Below are positions 25,445-33,645 of a stretch of 41,342 nt of DNA, in pieces. Made by a program: the position numbers and the translations under genes. Within the stretch, counting starts at the first letter, position 1; each line of letters opens with the position of its first letter. Source of the stretch: an uncultured Lachnospiraceae bacterium (GTDB lineage: Bacteria; Bacillota; Clostridia; Lachnospirales; Lachnospiraceae); the NCBI GenBank assembly GCA_947363565.1, contig CANAPP010000028.1, positions 1-41,342 on the forward strand, read 5' to 3'. Below the pieces are notes generated by a model. The model was given only the letters and a program-made list of their open reading frames with translations, had not been told where the DNA came from and searched no databases.

Positions 25445-26209
25445 TTAACAACTCTTACATCCCCTCACCTCAAGTATCCCCTTGAGCACCGTCTCCCTGG
25501 CAGCCCTCGCCTTCTCGGGCTCCATCTTTGCGATGCCTTCAAGGGGATAAGGGATTCCAAGCTCCTTATATTTAGATACCCCCATCGTATGGTACGCAAG
25601 CACATCAAGCCCTTTTAAGTTCTTCCATCTCCCGATAAGCCGCCCGAGTTCCTTTAAGTTCTCCTCCCCGTCCGTAATCCCCGGCACGCACACATGACGG
25701 ACAATTACCGGAACCTTTGCCGCCTCAAGAGCCTTTGCAAATGCAAGGACCGGCTCCTGCCCTTTTGCGGTCAGCCTGACATGTTCTTTCGGCGAACTGT
25801 GCTTTACATCCAAAAGCACCAGGTCCGTCACCGCAAACAGGCGCTCAAATTCGCCTTTCCGTCTTCCTCCGCTTTCAGGCCCTACGGGGTAAGTGATTCC
25901 CGACGTATCCAGACATGTATGGATTTTCCGTCTCTTCGCCTCCGCAAAAAGCTCCGTTAAAAATGCAAGCTGCATCAGCGGCTCTCCGCCCGTCGCCGTA
26001 ATCCCGCCGCCCCGGTAGAACGGACGGTTCCGCTCGAAAAGCTCCAGAATCTCCGCCGCCGTCCGCTCACTCCCGCCGGACATCTCCCATGTATCGGGAT
26101 TGTGGCAGTATTTGCAGCGCATGGGACATCCCTGAAAGAAGACGACAAGACGGATTCCGGGACCGTCCACGGTCCCAAAACTCTCTATCGAATGAATCCG
26201 CCCCTTCAT
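25445..26209 (-). CDS. pflA: Pyruvate formate-lyase activating enzyme
   Basis: 254 residues from the ATG at 26209, one base after the stop of the small glycyl-radical gene and preceded by AAGGGA. It is a radical-SAM enzyme that makes the glycyl radical on pyruvate formate-lyase. The cluster Cys residues are Cys28, Cys32 and Cys35 (GCPMRCKYCHNPDTW), with SAM motif TATGGEPLMQ. The N-terminus RIHSIESFGTVDGPGIR is the PflA signature. In this operon its target glycine is on a separate 80-residue protein. Confidence 0.95.
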   Translation of the reverse strand: MKGRIHSIESFGTVDGPGIRLVVFFQGCPMRCKYCHNPDTWEMSGGSERTAAEILELFERNRPFYRGGGITATGGEPLMQLAFLTELFAEAKRRKIHTCLDTSGITYPVGPESGGRRKGEFERLFAVTDLVLLDVKHSSPKEHVRLTAKGQEPVLAFAKALEAAKVPVIVRHVCVPGITDGEENLKELGRLIGRWKNLKGLDVLAYHTMGVSKYKELGIPYPLEGIAKMEPEKARAARETVLKGILEVRGCKSC

Positions 26210-26210
26210 G

Positions 26211-26453
26211 CTACATCCCTTCATGGAAGGTCCTCGAGATTACCTCGTCCTGCTGTTCCTTCGTCAGCTTATTGAAATCCACCGCATACCCCGATACCCG
26301 GACGGTAAGCTGCGGATATTTCTCCGGATGCGCCTGCGCGTCCAGAAGTGTCTCCTTTGTAAACACATTGACATTCAGATGATGGCCGCCCTTCTGTGCG
26401 TAACCGTCAATCAGATTTACCAGATTATCTACCTGTGCCTCGCTGATATTCAT
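26211..26453 (-). CDS. grcA: Free-standing glycyl-radical domain of pyruvate formate-lyase (GrcA-like)
   Basis: 80 residues with AGGAGG eight bases before the ATG. It matches the last part of ordinary pyruvate formate-lyase: [18 protein letters not shown] (22-39), [10 protein letters not shown] (41-50) and the radical loop [10 protein letters not shown], with the radical on Gly55, then [16 protein letters not shown]. coli GrcA (YfiD) is a spare part that replaces a damaged domain. Here the neighbouring large subunit has no such domain of its own, so this small protein should be an obligatory subunit. It lies 67 bases after pflB and next to pflA. Confidence 0.92.
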   Translation of the reverse strand: MNISEAQVDNLVNLIDGYAQKGGHHLNVNVFTKETLLDAQAHPEKYPQLTVRVSGYAVDFNKLTKEQQDEVISRTFHEGM

Positions 26454-26520
26454 ATATTAATCCTCCTGTTTCTTTTCATTCTACTGCTGTTTTTTCCCCG
26501 GACCTGCCAATATGGCTTAC

Positions 26521-28620
26521 CTACACATCTCCATCATCCGCAAATCCCGGCTCATCACACGCGCAGTCCGGCTCCATGGAAAAGCTTAAATCGTCAAGGC
26601 TTAGCTCGTCGAACAGCACCGCATCTTCCTTCCCGAGCGCTCCCGGTATGATGGAAAATGTATTCGAGATGCCGTCCTGTGCATCCTTAAACGGCAGCTT
26701 TGACACCGAGCTTAAGGATGCCACCGCGCCCTTCTCATCTCTGTGATGCATCGGATTTGCCCCCGGCGCAAACGCCTCTCCCGCCTTTCTTCCGTCCGGC
26801 GTAGAACCGGTATTCTTTCCGTACACCACATTGGACGTAATCGTAAGGATTGAAGTTGTGGGAATCCCGCCCCTGTAGGTATGGTTTCCCTTAATATAAT
26901 GCATAAACTCGCGCACTACGTCATAGGCGATATCGTCCACCCGGTCATCGTCATTTCCATACCGGGGATAACCGCCCTCCACCTCATAGTCAACGGCAAT
27001 GCCGTTCTCATCCCGGATTGTCCTCACCTTCGCGTACTTAATCGCCGAAAGGGAATCCGCCACCACGGAAAGCCCCGCGATGCCTGTAGCGAACCACCGG
27101 GTCACCTTCTTGTCATGGAGCGCCATCTGAACGCGCTCATAGCAATACTTGTCGTGCATATAATGGATGATGTTGAGCGTGTTCACATACACCTGCGCCA
27201 GCCACTTCATCATGTCGTTAAAACGTTCCATAACCTCATCGTAATCAAGATACTCCGAAGTGATTGGCCGGTATTTCGGCCCAACCTGCTTTTTCGATAT
27301 CTCATCCACGCCGCCGTTGATGGCATAGAGCAGGCACTTGGCAAGGTTCGCCCTTGCGCCGAAGAACTGCATCTCCTTGCCTACGCGCATGGAAGACACA
27401 CAGCAGGCGATGGCGTAGTCATCCCCGTGGGTCACCCGCATCAGGTCGTCATTTTCGTACTGGATGGAAGAGGACATAATGGATGTCCTGGCGCAGAACC
27501 GCTTAAAGTTCTCCGGCAGCCTCACCGACCACAGCACTGTAAGGTTCGGTTCCGGCGCGGTCCCGAGGTTGGAGAGGGTGTGGAGATACCGGAAAGACAT
27601 CTTCGTCACCATCGAGCGCCCGTCAATCCCCATGCCCCCGATGGACTCCGTCACCCACGTCGGGTCGCCGGAAAACAGCGCATTGTACTCCGGTGTCCTG
27701 GCAAATTTGACCAGACGGAGTTTCATGACAAAGTGGTCTACAAATTCCTGGATTTCTTCCTCCGTAAACGTTCCGTCCGCCAAATCCCGTTCTGCATATA
27801 TATCGATAAATGTGGACGTCCGGCCAAGAGACATAGCCGCCCCGTTCTGCTCCTTGATGGCCGCAAGATAGCCGAAATACATCCACTGAATTGCCTCCTT
27901 AACATTTGCCGCCGGCTTTGAGATATCAAAACCGTAGATAGAGCCAAGCTCTTTTAATTCCTTCAAAGCCTTGATCTGCTCGGACAGCTCCTCCCGCTGC
28001 CTGGTAACGTCCGAGTACATGATAATCCTCGTTCCGTCCTTCTGCCTCTGCTTGTCCTCAATAAGACGGTCAAGACCGTAAAGCGCTACCCGCCGGTAAT
28101 CGCCGATAATGCGCCCCCGCCCGTATGCATCCGGCAGGCCGGTGATGATATGGCTGGAACGGCACGCGCGCATTTCCGGGGTGTAAGCGTCAAATACACC
28201 GTCATTGTGGGTTTTTCTATGTTTCAGGAAAAAATCCACCACATCCGGGTCTACATGATACCCGTTATCCTCACACGCTTTTACTGCCATGCGGATGCCG
28301 CCGTAAGGCTGCAATGCCCGTTTAAAAGGCTTATCCGTCTGGAACCCCACGATTTTTTCCTTGCTTTTATCAAGGTATCCCGGCCCGTGGGAGGTAATCC
28401 CCGACACAATCTTCGTATCCATGTCAAGAACCCCGCCGGCTTTCCTTTCCTCCTCCGAAAGCTTTAGCACCTGCTCCCAAAGCTCCTTCGTCGCCTGAGT
28501 CGGCCCTTTAAGAAACGATTCGTCCCCGTCGTAGGGCGTATAATTTTTCTGGATGAAATCCCGGACGTTGATTTCCTTCTCCCAGACTCCACCGTTAAAT
28601 GATGTCCACTCCTGTCTCAT
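26521..28620 (-). CDS. pflB: Pyruvate formate-lyase catalytic body without glycyl-radical domain
   Basis: 699 residues from the ATG at 28620 (GGAGG five bases upstream). It cleaves pyruvate plus CoA to acetyl-CoA plus formate. The catalytic pair Cys406-Cys407 is in AIACCVSS. The body follows standard PFL up to [15 protein letters not shown], then diverges into a short acidic tail with two Cys ([18 protein letters not shown]) and stops. The last 60-70 residues of a standard 750-760-residue PFL, with the RVSGYAV loop, are on the next gene. Body plus small protein is 779 residues, so nothing essential seems lost. Confidence 0.93.
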   Translation of the reverse strand: MRQEWTSFNGGVWEKEINVRDFIQKNYTPYDGDESFLKGPTQATKELWEQVLKLSEEERKAGGVLDMDTKIVSGITSHGPGYLDKSKEKIVGFQTDKPFKRALQPYGGIRMAVKACEDNGYHVDPDVVDFFLKHRKTHNDGVFDAYTPEMRACRSSHIITGLPDAYGRGRIIGDYRRVALYGLDRLIEDKQRQKDGTRIIMYSDVTRQREELSEQIKALKELKELGSIYGFDISKPAANVKEAIQWMYFGYLAAIKEQNGAAMSLGRTSTFIDIYAERDLADGTFTEEEIQEFVDHFVMKLRLVKFARTPEYNALFSGDPTWVTESIGGMGIDGRSMVTKMSFRYLHTLSNLGTAPEPNLTVLWSVRLPENFKRFCARTSIMSSSIQYENDDLMRVTHGDDYAIACCVSSMRVGKEMQFFGARANLAKCLLYAINGGVDEISKKQVGPKYRPITSEYLDYDEVMERFNDMMKWLAQVYVNTLNIIHYMHDKYCYERVQMALHDKKVTRWFATGIAGLSVVADSLSAIKYAKVRTIRDENGIAVDYEVEGGYPRYGNDDDRVDDIAYDVVREFMHYIKGNHTYRGGIPTTSILTITSNVVYGKNTGSTPDGRKAGEAFAPGANPMHHRDEKGAVASLSSVSKLPFKDAQDGISNTFSIIPGALGKEDAVLFDELSLDDLSFSMEPDCACDEPGFADDGDV

Positions 28621-28696
28621 AAATCCCTCCATTCTGCTTTCCCCTTGGGGGAAAGATAAACATTTGCCAGTTTCTATTATTTCCGCTGCCGAGTAT

Positions 28697-28726
28697 AAAA
28701 TAACCTGACTTGCCGACTTTTGTCAA
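28697..28726 (-). promoter_or_regulatory. Promoter of the pfl operon
   Basis: On the minus strand a consensus TTGACA (28726-28721), an 18-base spacer and TATTTT (28702-28697) lie about 75 bases before pflB. Confidence 0.5.
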
Positions 28727-28745
28727 GGTTTCGGCGTGTATGTTT

Positions 28746-28794
28746 TTGAGAACAATTATCAATATTTGCAATTTTACCGAAAAAAGTGTATACT
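28746..28794 (+). promoter_or_regulatory. Promoter with a Fur-like operator for the ZIP transporter
   Basis: TTGCAA (28766-28771), a 17-base spacer and TATACT (28789-28794) form a good plus-strand promoter. Directly upstream TTGAGAACAATTATCAA (28746-28762) is an imperfect palindrome like the 7-1-7 Fur/Zur family box. The leader after it contains ATATTCCC / GGGAATAT (28801-28808, 28832-28839). Confidence 0.5.
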
Positions 28795-28941
28795 AAGAAT
28801 ATATTCCCCATGAATAACATTTTCCCCGAAAGGGAATATAATAATACTGAGATTCGTGGGCAATTATTCCCAGCAGGAACATACGCTCTTCTGGGAAATC
28901 CATACAAGTTGTCCGTCAATATTCGTTAGAGGGTGATAGAT

Positions 28942-29718
28942 GTGCAGGCGTTTGCGATTTTGATGATTCCGTTTGCCGGAACGTCGCTGGGTGCGGCGAT
29001 GGTATTTTTTATGCGCGGAAAGATGAACCTGAGGCTGGAGAAACTTCTCCTGGGATTTGCCGCAGGAGTAATGATAGCGGCCTCGGTGTGGTCGCTGCTC
29101 ATTCCGGCAATCGAGCTTTCCGAAGAACAGAATATGCCCGGATGGATTCCGGCAGCGGCAGGATTTTTACTTGGTATCGCGTTCCTGCTCCTCCTAGACA
29201 GCCTGATTCCCCATCTCCACAAAGGCAGCGATAAACCGGAGGGTGTCAAAAGCAGGCTCCCCCGCACGACCATGCTGGTATTCGCAGTGACGCTCCACAA
29301 CCTCCCGGAGGGCATGGCAGTAGGCGTGACCCTGGCGGGTGCGCTGCTTGGAAACACCGGAATCACTATGGCAGGGGCATTCGTGCTGTCCGTAGGCATT
29401 GCAATCCAGAACTTCCCCGAGGGAGCCATCATCTCCATGCCCCTTCGGAGCGAGGGCATGTCCCGGAAAAAAGCATTTGCCGCCGGGGTACTCTCCGGCA
29501 TCGTAGAACCCATCGGCGGGGCGGCGACCCTTCTCCTGGCAGAATCCGTCACCCGGGTCCTCCCCTATCTGCTTGCCTTCGCAGCGGGCGCCATGATCTA
29601 TGTGGTGGTAGAAGAACTGATACCGGAATCCCAGAACGGGGAACATTCCAACATCGGAACCATCGGCGCTGCGCTCGGCTTTACACTGATGATGGTCCTC
29701 GACGTGGCGCTTGGGTAA
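28942..29718 (+). CDS. ZIP-family metal transporter
   Basis: 258 residues if the GTG at 28942 is the start (AGAGG nine bases upstream); GTG at 28933 is an alternative. About eight membrane segments. The metal-binding helices carry the hallmark HNLPEGMAVGV and QNFPEGAIISMPL, and an EE pair near VVVEELIPES, placing it with ZupT/GufA-like divalent cation importers (zinc, iron or manganese). A cytosolic loop after SLIPHLHKGS is histidine-poor. The Fur-like site upstream suggests iron or zinc control, which is inference. Confidence 0.88.
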   Translation: MQAFAILMIPFAGTSLGAAMVFFMRGKMNLRLEKLLLGFAAGVMIAASVWSLLIPAIELSEEQNMPGWIPAAAGFLLGIAFLLLLDSLIPHLHKGSDKPEGVKSRLPRTTMLVFAVTLHNLPEGMAVGVTLAGALLGNTGITMAGAFVLSVGIAIQNFPEGAIISMPLRSEGMSRKKAFAAGVLSGIVEPIGGAATLLLAESVTRVLPYLLAFAAGAMIYVVVEELIPESQNGEHSNIGTIGAALGFTLMMVLDVALG

Positions 29719-29778
29719 ACCCGGCACAACATTCCATGCGGCGTCCGGGCAGAACATACCGCTTGCCCATAGAAAAAA

Positions 29779-29824
29779 GCGGACAGCATCAAAAGCACCA
29801 CTGCTTACCTTTGATACTGTCCGC
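29779..29824. terminator. Bidirectional terminator between the ZIP and ArsC-family genes
   Basis: GCGGACAGCATCAAA pairs with TTTGATACTGTCCGC, one mismatch. On the minus strand it is followed by TTTTTTCT, a strong terminator for the ArsC-family gene. Confidence 0.8.
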
Positions 29825-29851
29825 AAACCATCTATACTTTTCTGCTTTCTT

Positions 29852-30211
29852 CTACAAATCCAGCTTTTCTTTCCACTCCGCCTCTTTAAATCCAGGCAGC
29901 GCAAAATCTTCCCCCACGATGAGCGGGCGTTTCACCAGCATCCCATCTGTAGCCAGCAGCTCATACACTTCCTCCTCCGACATCCCGGAAAGCTTATCCT
30001 TAAGCCCCAGCTCCCTGTACTTCATCCCGCTTGTATTGACAAACCGCTTAATCCCAAGGCCGCTCATTTCATGCCACCGGGAAAGCTCCTCCTTCGTCGG
30101 GTTCTCCTCCACGATGTGCCGCGCCTCAAAAGCAACCCCCTGCTCCACAAGCCAGGCTTTCGCCTTTTTGCAAGTACTGCACTTCGGATATTCCAAAAAT
30201 AAAACGCTCAT
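29852..30211 (-). CDS. ArsC/Spx-family thioredoxin-fold protein
   Basis: 119 residues from the ATG at 30211 with AAAGGAGG before it. The N-terminus has the redox CxxC at YPKCSTCKKAKAWL, the active position of ArsC/Spx-type proteins, and later RFVNTSGMKYRELGLKDKL and LVKRPLIV with the family's conserved Arg-Pro. The length and KRPLIVG motif fit the YffB/Spx/arsenate-reductase-related branch. True arsenate reduction, a Spx-like regulatory role, or an unknown reductase role cannot be distinguished; no arsenic genes are nearby. It is followed by a terminator and preceded closely by the unknown 381-residue gene. Confidence 0.85.
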   Translation of the reverse strand: MSVLFLEYPKCSTCKKAKAWLVEQGVAFEARHIVEENPTKEELSRWHEMSGLGIKRFVNTSGMKYRELGLKDKLSGMSEEEVYELLATDGMLVKRPLIVGEDFALPGFKEAEWKEKLDL

Positions 30212-30227
30212 AGCTCCTCCTTTTACG

Positions 30228-31373
30228 CTAGATAATCTGATCAAATGACACTGCCTCCGAGACCGTGATATCCGCCGCTGATATCCCGCTGGCGGCGCCC
30301 ATGCCTGGCGCTCCTGCCGCGATGGTATCTACCGGCATGGAAATGTCTGCCGGCGCGGCATACGGCGAGTATCCCAGGAATCTCTCCTCCTCATCCCGAT
30401 TCCTGAACTGGAACGCATGGTTCACATCCGCCAGATGCCCTTCCATGGCAATGCCCCTGTCGGCAATCTTCCGCGCATTCCGTTTCTTTTGGAGCTCTGC
30501 CTTAAGCTTTTGCTCCTTTTTCCTCTCCGCCGTCTTCTTTTTCTTAATCTTTGTAAGCTCCTCTTCATTCAGGCGGCGCATCTTGCGGCTCCCTCTCACC
30601 AAGAGCTTTTGGATGGAACTGATTGCCGAGCGCGCCTTTGCCTGTTCCTTCTGATTTCCAAGACTCGCCACCATCCGAAGGGATGCCATGCTGCGGCGCG
30701 CCTCGCCCATGGCGGACTGCACCTGCCCCTTTGAGCCGGCTCCCGCCACCTTGGCGTAAAGCCCGGACACGGAAAATGCCGATGCCGACACTTTGATGCG
30801 GCTCTTATTCTTCGCCGCCTTCATCTCCTCCGTCATCTTCTTCATCTGCTCAATCACACGCTTTTCTTCCGCAAACGGGTCGTCTTTCTCCTCCTGCCCG
30901 GGTACCGGCTCCTTCGCTGCCCACATCCGCACTCCGTCTTCCCCGATAAAAGCTCCCTGTGCAGGAAATCCTTCATTATCCTTAGATAGCTGGGTCAACA
31001 CCTGCCGCAAGATTGCTTTTCCCTTTTCTAACGACTCCGCGTCCACCCCCATCTGCTCCAGCCATTCCGCCGATATGACCAGATGCTTTCCGCCTCCAAG
31101 GGCAGCCGCCGTACCTGCCAGATTATCTTCATCTATCCCGGTCCCGATGACAATGTGAACCTTCGAAAAATCCTTCTGTAAAGTTGCCAGTTCCTGAACC
31201 ACTGCTTTTCTAAGCACCGTCTGTTTCGGCCACCCTTCCGAAAGCGAAAACTCATCTTTCGCGGTTTCCGGCCTGACACCGCCTGACAGCCCGGCAGGAA
31301 CCTCCGCTCTCGGGGATGCCGCCTGGATATTCTTTCCCGCAATCTGCGTGACCGCACCGTTTATCCTGCTCAT
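30228..31373 (-). CDS. Uncharacterised 381-residue protein with charged helical centre
   Basis: Starts at the ATG at 31373, five bases after GGGAGGG. Residues 1-45 look unstructured; 50-175 are probably a folded domain (FSKVHIVIGTGIDEDNLAGT, GGGKHLVISAEWLEQMG). A strongly basic coiled-coil stretch follows, about 225-310, with many Lys/Arg/Glu (ELTKIKKKKTAERKKEQKLK), and a Gly/Ala-rich tail at the end. There is no signal peptide and no membrane helix. I recall similar proteins being common in Lachnospiraceae without assigned function. The gene is 16 bases ahead of the ArsC-family gene, so the two may be co-transcribed. Confidence 0.65.
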   Translation of the reverse strand: MSRINGAVTQIAGKNIQAASPRAEVPAGLSGGVRPETAKDEFSLSEGWPKQTVLRKAVVQELATLQKDFSKVHIVIGTGIDEDNLAGTAAALGGGKHLVISAEWLEQMGVDAESLEKGKAILRQVLTQLSKDNEGFPAQGAFIGEDGVRMWAAKEPVPGQEEKDDPFAEEKRVIEQMKKMTEEMKAAKNKSRIKVSASAFSVSGLYAKVAGAGSKGQVQSAMGEARRSMASLRMVASLGNQKEQAKARSAISSIQKLLVRGSRKMRRLNEEELTKIKKKKTAERKKEQKLKAELQKKRNARKIADRGIAMEGHLADVNHAFQFRNRDEEERFLGYSPYAAPADISMPVDTIAAGAPGMGAASGISAADITVSEAVSFDQII

Positions 31374-31472
31374 CAAATCCCTCCCATAGATAATACCGGG
31401 GGGCTAAAGATAGCTTTGCCCCCATGACACGATTCTTTCTATATAATATATCGTCCGTTCTGCGGAAAAACT

Positions 31473-31505
31473 AACTGGCGCGTCAGAGATTCTGCCGCGC
31501 CGGTT
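31473..31505 (-). terminator. Terminator of the ECF sigma/ABC operon
   Basis: AACTGGCGCG (31473-31482) pairs with CGCGCCGGTT (31496-31505), one mismatch, ending just after the anti-sigma gene. On the minus strand TTAGTTTTTCC follows. Confidence 0.65.
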
Positions 31506-31515
31506 CCCATTTTCG

Positions 31516-32412
31516 TCAGTCCGCTTTCCTCCTGGGTTCATCCTCATGTTCCGCTATGCTGGCCACACGCCCTGCCACTTCCTCAGGAGTTGCCATTTCA
31601 TTTTCCAAATCCTCTCTTCCCCTCTGATACTCTTTTTCTATTGCTCTTTTCGCCTTCCCCTCAATCTCCGGCGGCGCGATTTCCACTTTCTGGCCCTTTT
31701 CCCAGACTTTTACCCGCTTACCGCCCTTTCCTTCCAGATAAATGACCGAATCTTCACGCTCCCTGACCGTACCGTCATACTCTTTCACCTCTTTGGAAAG
31801 AGGGAAGACAAAGGAACAGCTCCTTATCCCGACAGCGTTCATCTCCAGCGGTGCATGCTCCAGTGCAAAAAATCCTTCAAACTCACTGGTGAATTTTTCT
31901 TCTTTTTCATCATAAATCTCCTGCAGATTGGACATATAGTACATTGTACACTTTTTATCCGGTTCCACGGTGACAAACAAATCCCCGCTCTTTAGCTGAT
32001 ACATCTCCGTAACACGCACATCGTCAGCCTTAAGCCGGATGTCAAATATCGGAATCTTCTCCAGCCACCCTCCCATATAAGAACCATTAAGTCCTTCTAT
32101 CACAAACAGCACAAGAATGACCGCCGCCACTATCCCTGCCGCTTTGATTGTCTGGCTCTTCGTAATCTCTTTCTTCGTCGCCTTGATGACCGAGACCGCC
32201 GCCTCCCTCATCTTTTCCTCCGATAAAAGCCCTTCCTTCTCCTCCGCAATCTTCTCCTCGGGAATCCCTTCCTTCAGCGCCTCGTAATATTCCTGGCACT
32301 TCTCGCACCCGGCAAGATGCTCCTCCACCATACTCTTGCTCTCCTCGCTGCACACATCATCCACATACAGCGGCAGCAAGTCTTTATTGACATTACACGG
32401 AATCCTGCTCAT
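31516..32412 (-). CDS. Zinc-finger anti-sigma factor
   Basis: 298 residues from the ATG at 32412, six bases after AGGAGG. The N-terminus is a ZAS/zf-HC2 domain: Cys7, His32, Cys36 and Cys39 (EEHLAGCEKCQEYYEAL) would bind zinc and hold the sigma factor. A single membrane helix lies at about 92-108 (AAGIVAAVILVLFVIEG), leaving about 185 residues outside the cell as a possible sensor. It follows the ECF sigma gene by 22 bases, the standard sigma/anti-sigma order. The extracytoplasmic part has no family I can name. Confidence 0.88.
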   Translation of the reverse strand: MSRIPCNVNKDLLPLYVDDVCSEESKSMVEEHLAGCEKCQEYYEALKEGIPEEKIAEEKEGLLSEEKMREAAVSVIKATKKEITKSQTIKAAGIVAAVILVLFVIEGLNGSYMGGWLEKIPIFDIRLKADDVRVTEMYQLKSGDLFVTVEPDKKCTMYYMSNLQEIYDEKEEKFTSEFEGFFALEHAPLEMNAVGIRSCSFVFPLSKEVKEYDGTVREREDSVIYLEGKGGKRVKVWEKGQKVEIAPPEIEGKAKRAIEKEYQRGREDLENEMATPEEVAGRVASIAEHEDEPRRKAD

Positions 32413-32434
32413 CATATACCTCCTTTATCTTCTT

Positions 32435-32938
32435 TTACACCATCTGCTCTCTGATTTTAAGCCTGGCCCTGTGGTACGTTACCCGCGCCCAGCTCTCGCT
32501 CTTTCCAAACACTTCCCCAATCTCCTTGTACGACAGCTCCCCCAGCGTCCGAAGGCCGAACACTTCCTTATACGGCTCTTCCAGGCAATGAAGTGCCTTA
32601 TAGATTGAAAGCACCTCATCCCGCCGGACAGCCGCCGACTCTGCACTGCCTTCCTCCGCCCGGGGGCCTCCCTCCCGGAGCTCCCCCGTAAGGCTCTTCT
32701 TCACAGTCTCAAACCGTTTCTTTCGGCGCACGTCGTCGATATACAGATTTTTCGCAATCTGGCACAGCCACGACTTCACCGAGCATTTCCCCTTAAAATG
32801 GTCAATCTCTTTAAGCGCCTTAAAAAAAGTCTCCTGGGTGATGTCCTCCGCCATGGACGGATTCCCGCTCATCGCAAGCACAAAAAGATATACGTCTTTA
32901 AAAAACCGTTCATAGATGTCTTCAAAATCTATCTTCAC
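32435..32938 (-). CDS. ECF-type RNA polymerase sigma factor
   Basis: 167 residues beginning with GTG at 32938, which overlaps the stop of the ABC ATPase gene. Region 2 has DIYERFFKDVYLFVLAMSG and AEDITQETFFKALKEI, with VKSWLCQIAKNLYIDDVRRKKR for DNA melting and -10 recognition; region 4 has YKEIGEVFGKSESWARVTYHRAR, a helix-turn-helix for the -35. A short Gly/Glu/Ala-rich linker joins them. The first operon gene is preceded by a TGTAAC/CGTCTA promoter, so this factor probably transcribes its own operon. Confidence 0.95.
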   Translation of the reverse strand: MKIDFEDIYERFFKDVYLFVLAMSGNPSMAEDITQETFFKALKEIDHFKGKCSVKSWLCQIAKNLYIDDVRRKKRFETVKKSLTGELREGGPRAEEGSAESAAVRRDEVLSIYKALHCLEEPYKEVFGLRTLGELSYKEIGEVFGKSESWARVTYHRARLKIREQMV

Positions 32939-33609
32939 TTCATCACCTCTTCTCCAATCCTCCCGTCCTCCACCCGCACGACTCTTGACCCGTACTTTGC
33001 AAGATTCGTGTCATGGGTCACCATAACGACCGTCATCCCCCTTTGGTTCAATCCCTTAAGATACTCCATGACAATCCCCGAATTATACTGGTCTAAATTC
33101 CCTGTCGGCTCGTCCGCCAGCAAAATGCGGGGCTCATTCACGACCGCTCTCGCAATTGCAGCCCGCTGCTGCTCCCCTCCCGACATCTGGGAAATATATT
33201 TTTTCTCCAGATGTTCCATCCCAAACTCCAAAAGCAGCCGCCGCACCCTCTTTTCCCTTTCTCTGCGGGGCATCCCCGCATAACCCAAAGGAACAGCAAT
33301 ATTTTCCAGCACATTAAGCTGAGGGATCAGATGATACGCCTGAAACACAAAACCAATCTTCTGATTGCGGATTCTCGCGCATTCCCTCTTTCCCAATCCG
33401 CGCACATCTTCATGGTCCAGCTCATAGCGCCCCGCCGTCGCCTCATCCAGAAGGCCGAGGATATTGAGCAGTGTAGATTTCCCGCTGCCCGACTCCCCGT
33501 ATATGCAGACAAACTCTCCCTCTCCGATTGACAGGCTGACGCCCTTAAGCACCTCTGTCTTTACTGTTCCATTATGATACGTTTTCCCTATTTTATCCAG
33601 CAAAATCAT
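32935..33609 (-). CDS. ABC transporter ATP-binding protein, MacB/LolD type
   Basis: 224 residues from the ATG at 33609, eight bases after GGAGG. Walker A is GESGSGKST (38-46), the Q-loop FVFQAYHLIP, signature MSGGEQQRAAIARA and Walker B ILLADEPTGNLD, all intact. The class works with FtsX-like permeases for lipoprotein release, peptide export or envelope mechanotransmission, not uptake. Its two permeases are encoded just upstream in the operon. The stop overlaps the sigma gene by four bases, so sigma synthesis is coupled to transporter synthesis. Confidence 0.93.
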   Translation of the reverse strand: MILLDKIGKTYHNGTVKTEVLKGVSLSIGEGEFVCIYGESGSGKSTLLNILGLLDEATAGRYELDHEDVRGLGKRECARIRNQKIGFVFQAYHLIPQLNVLENIAVPLGYAGMPRREREKRVRRLLLEFGMEHLEKKYISQMSGGEQQRAAIARAVVNEPRILLADEPTGNLDQYNSGIVMEYLKGLNQRGMTVVMVTHDTNLAKYGSRVVRVEDGRIGEEVMK

Positions 33610-33645
33610 AAAAGCCACCTCCCCTTATCCCGCCGGAGTCCACTC

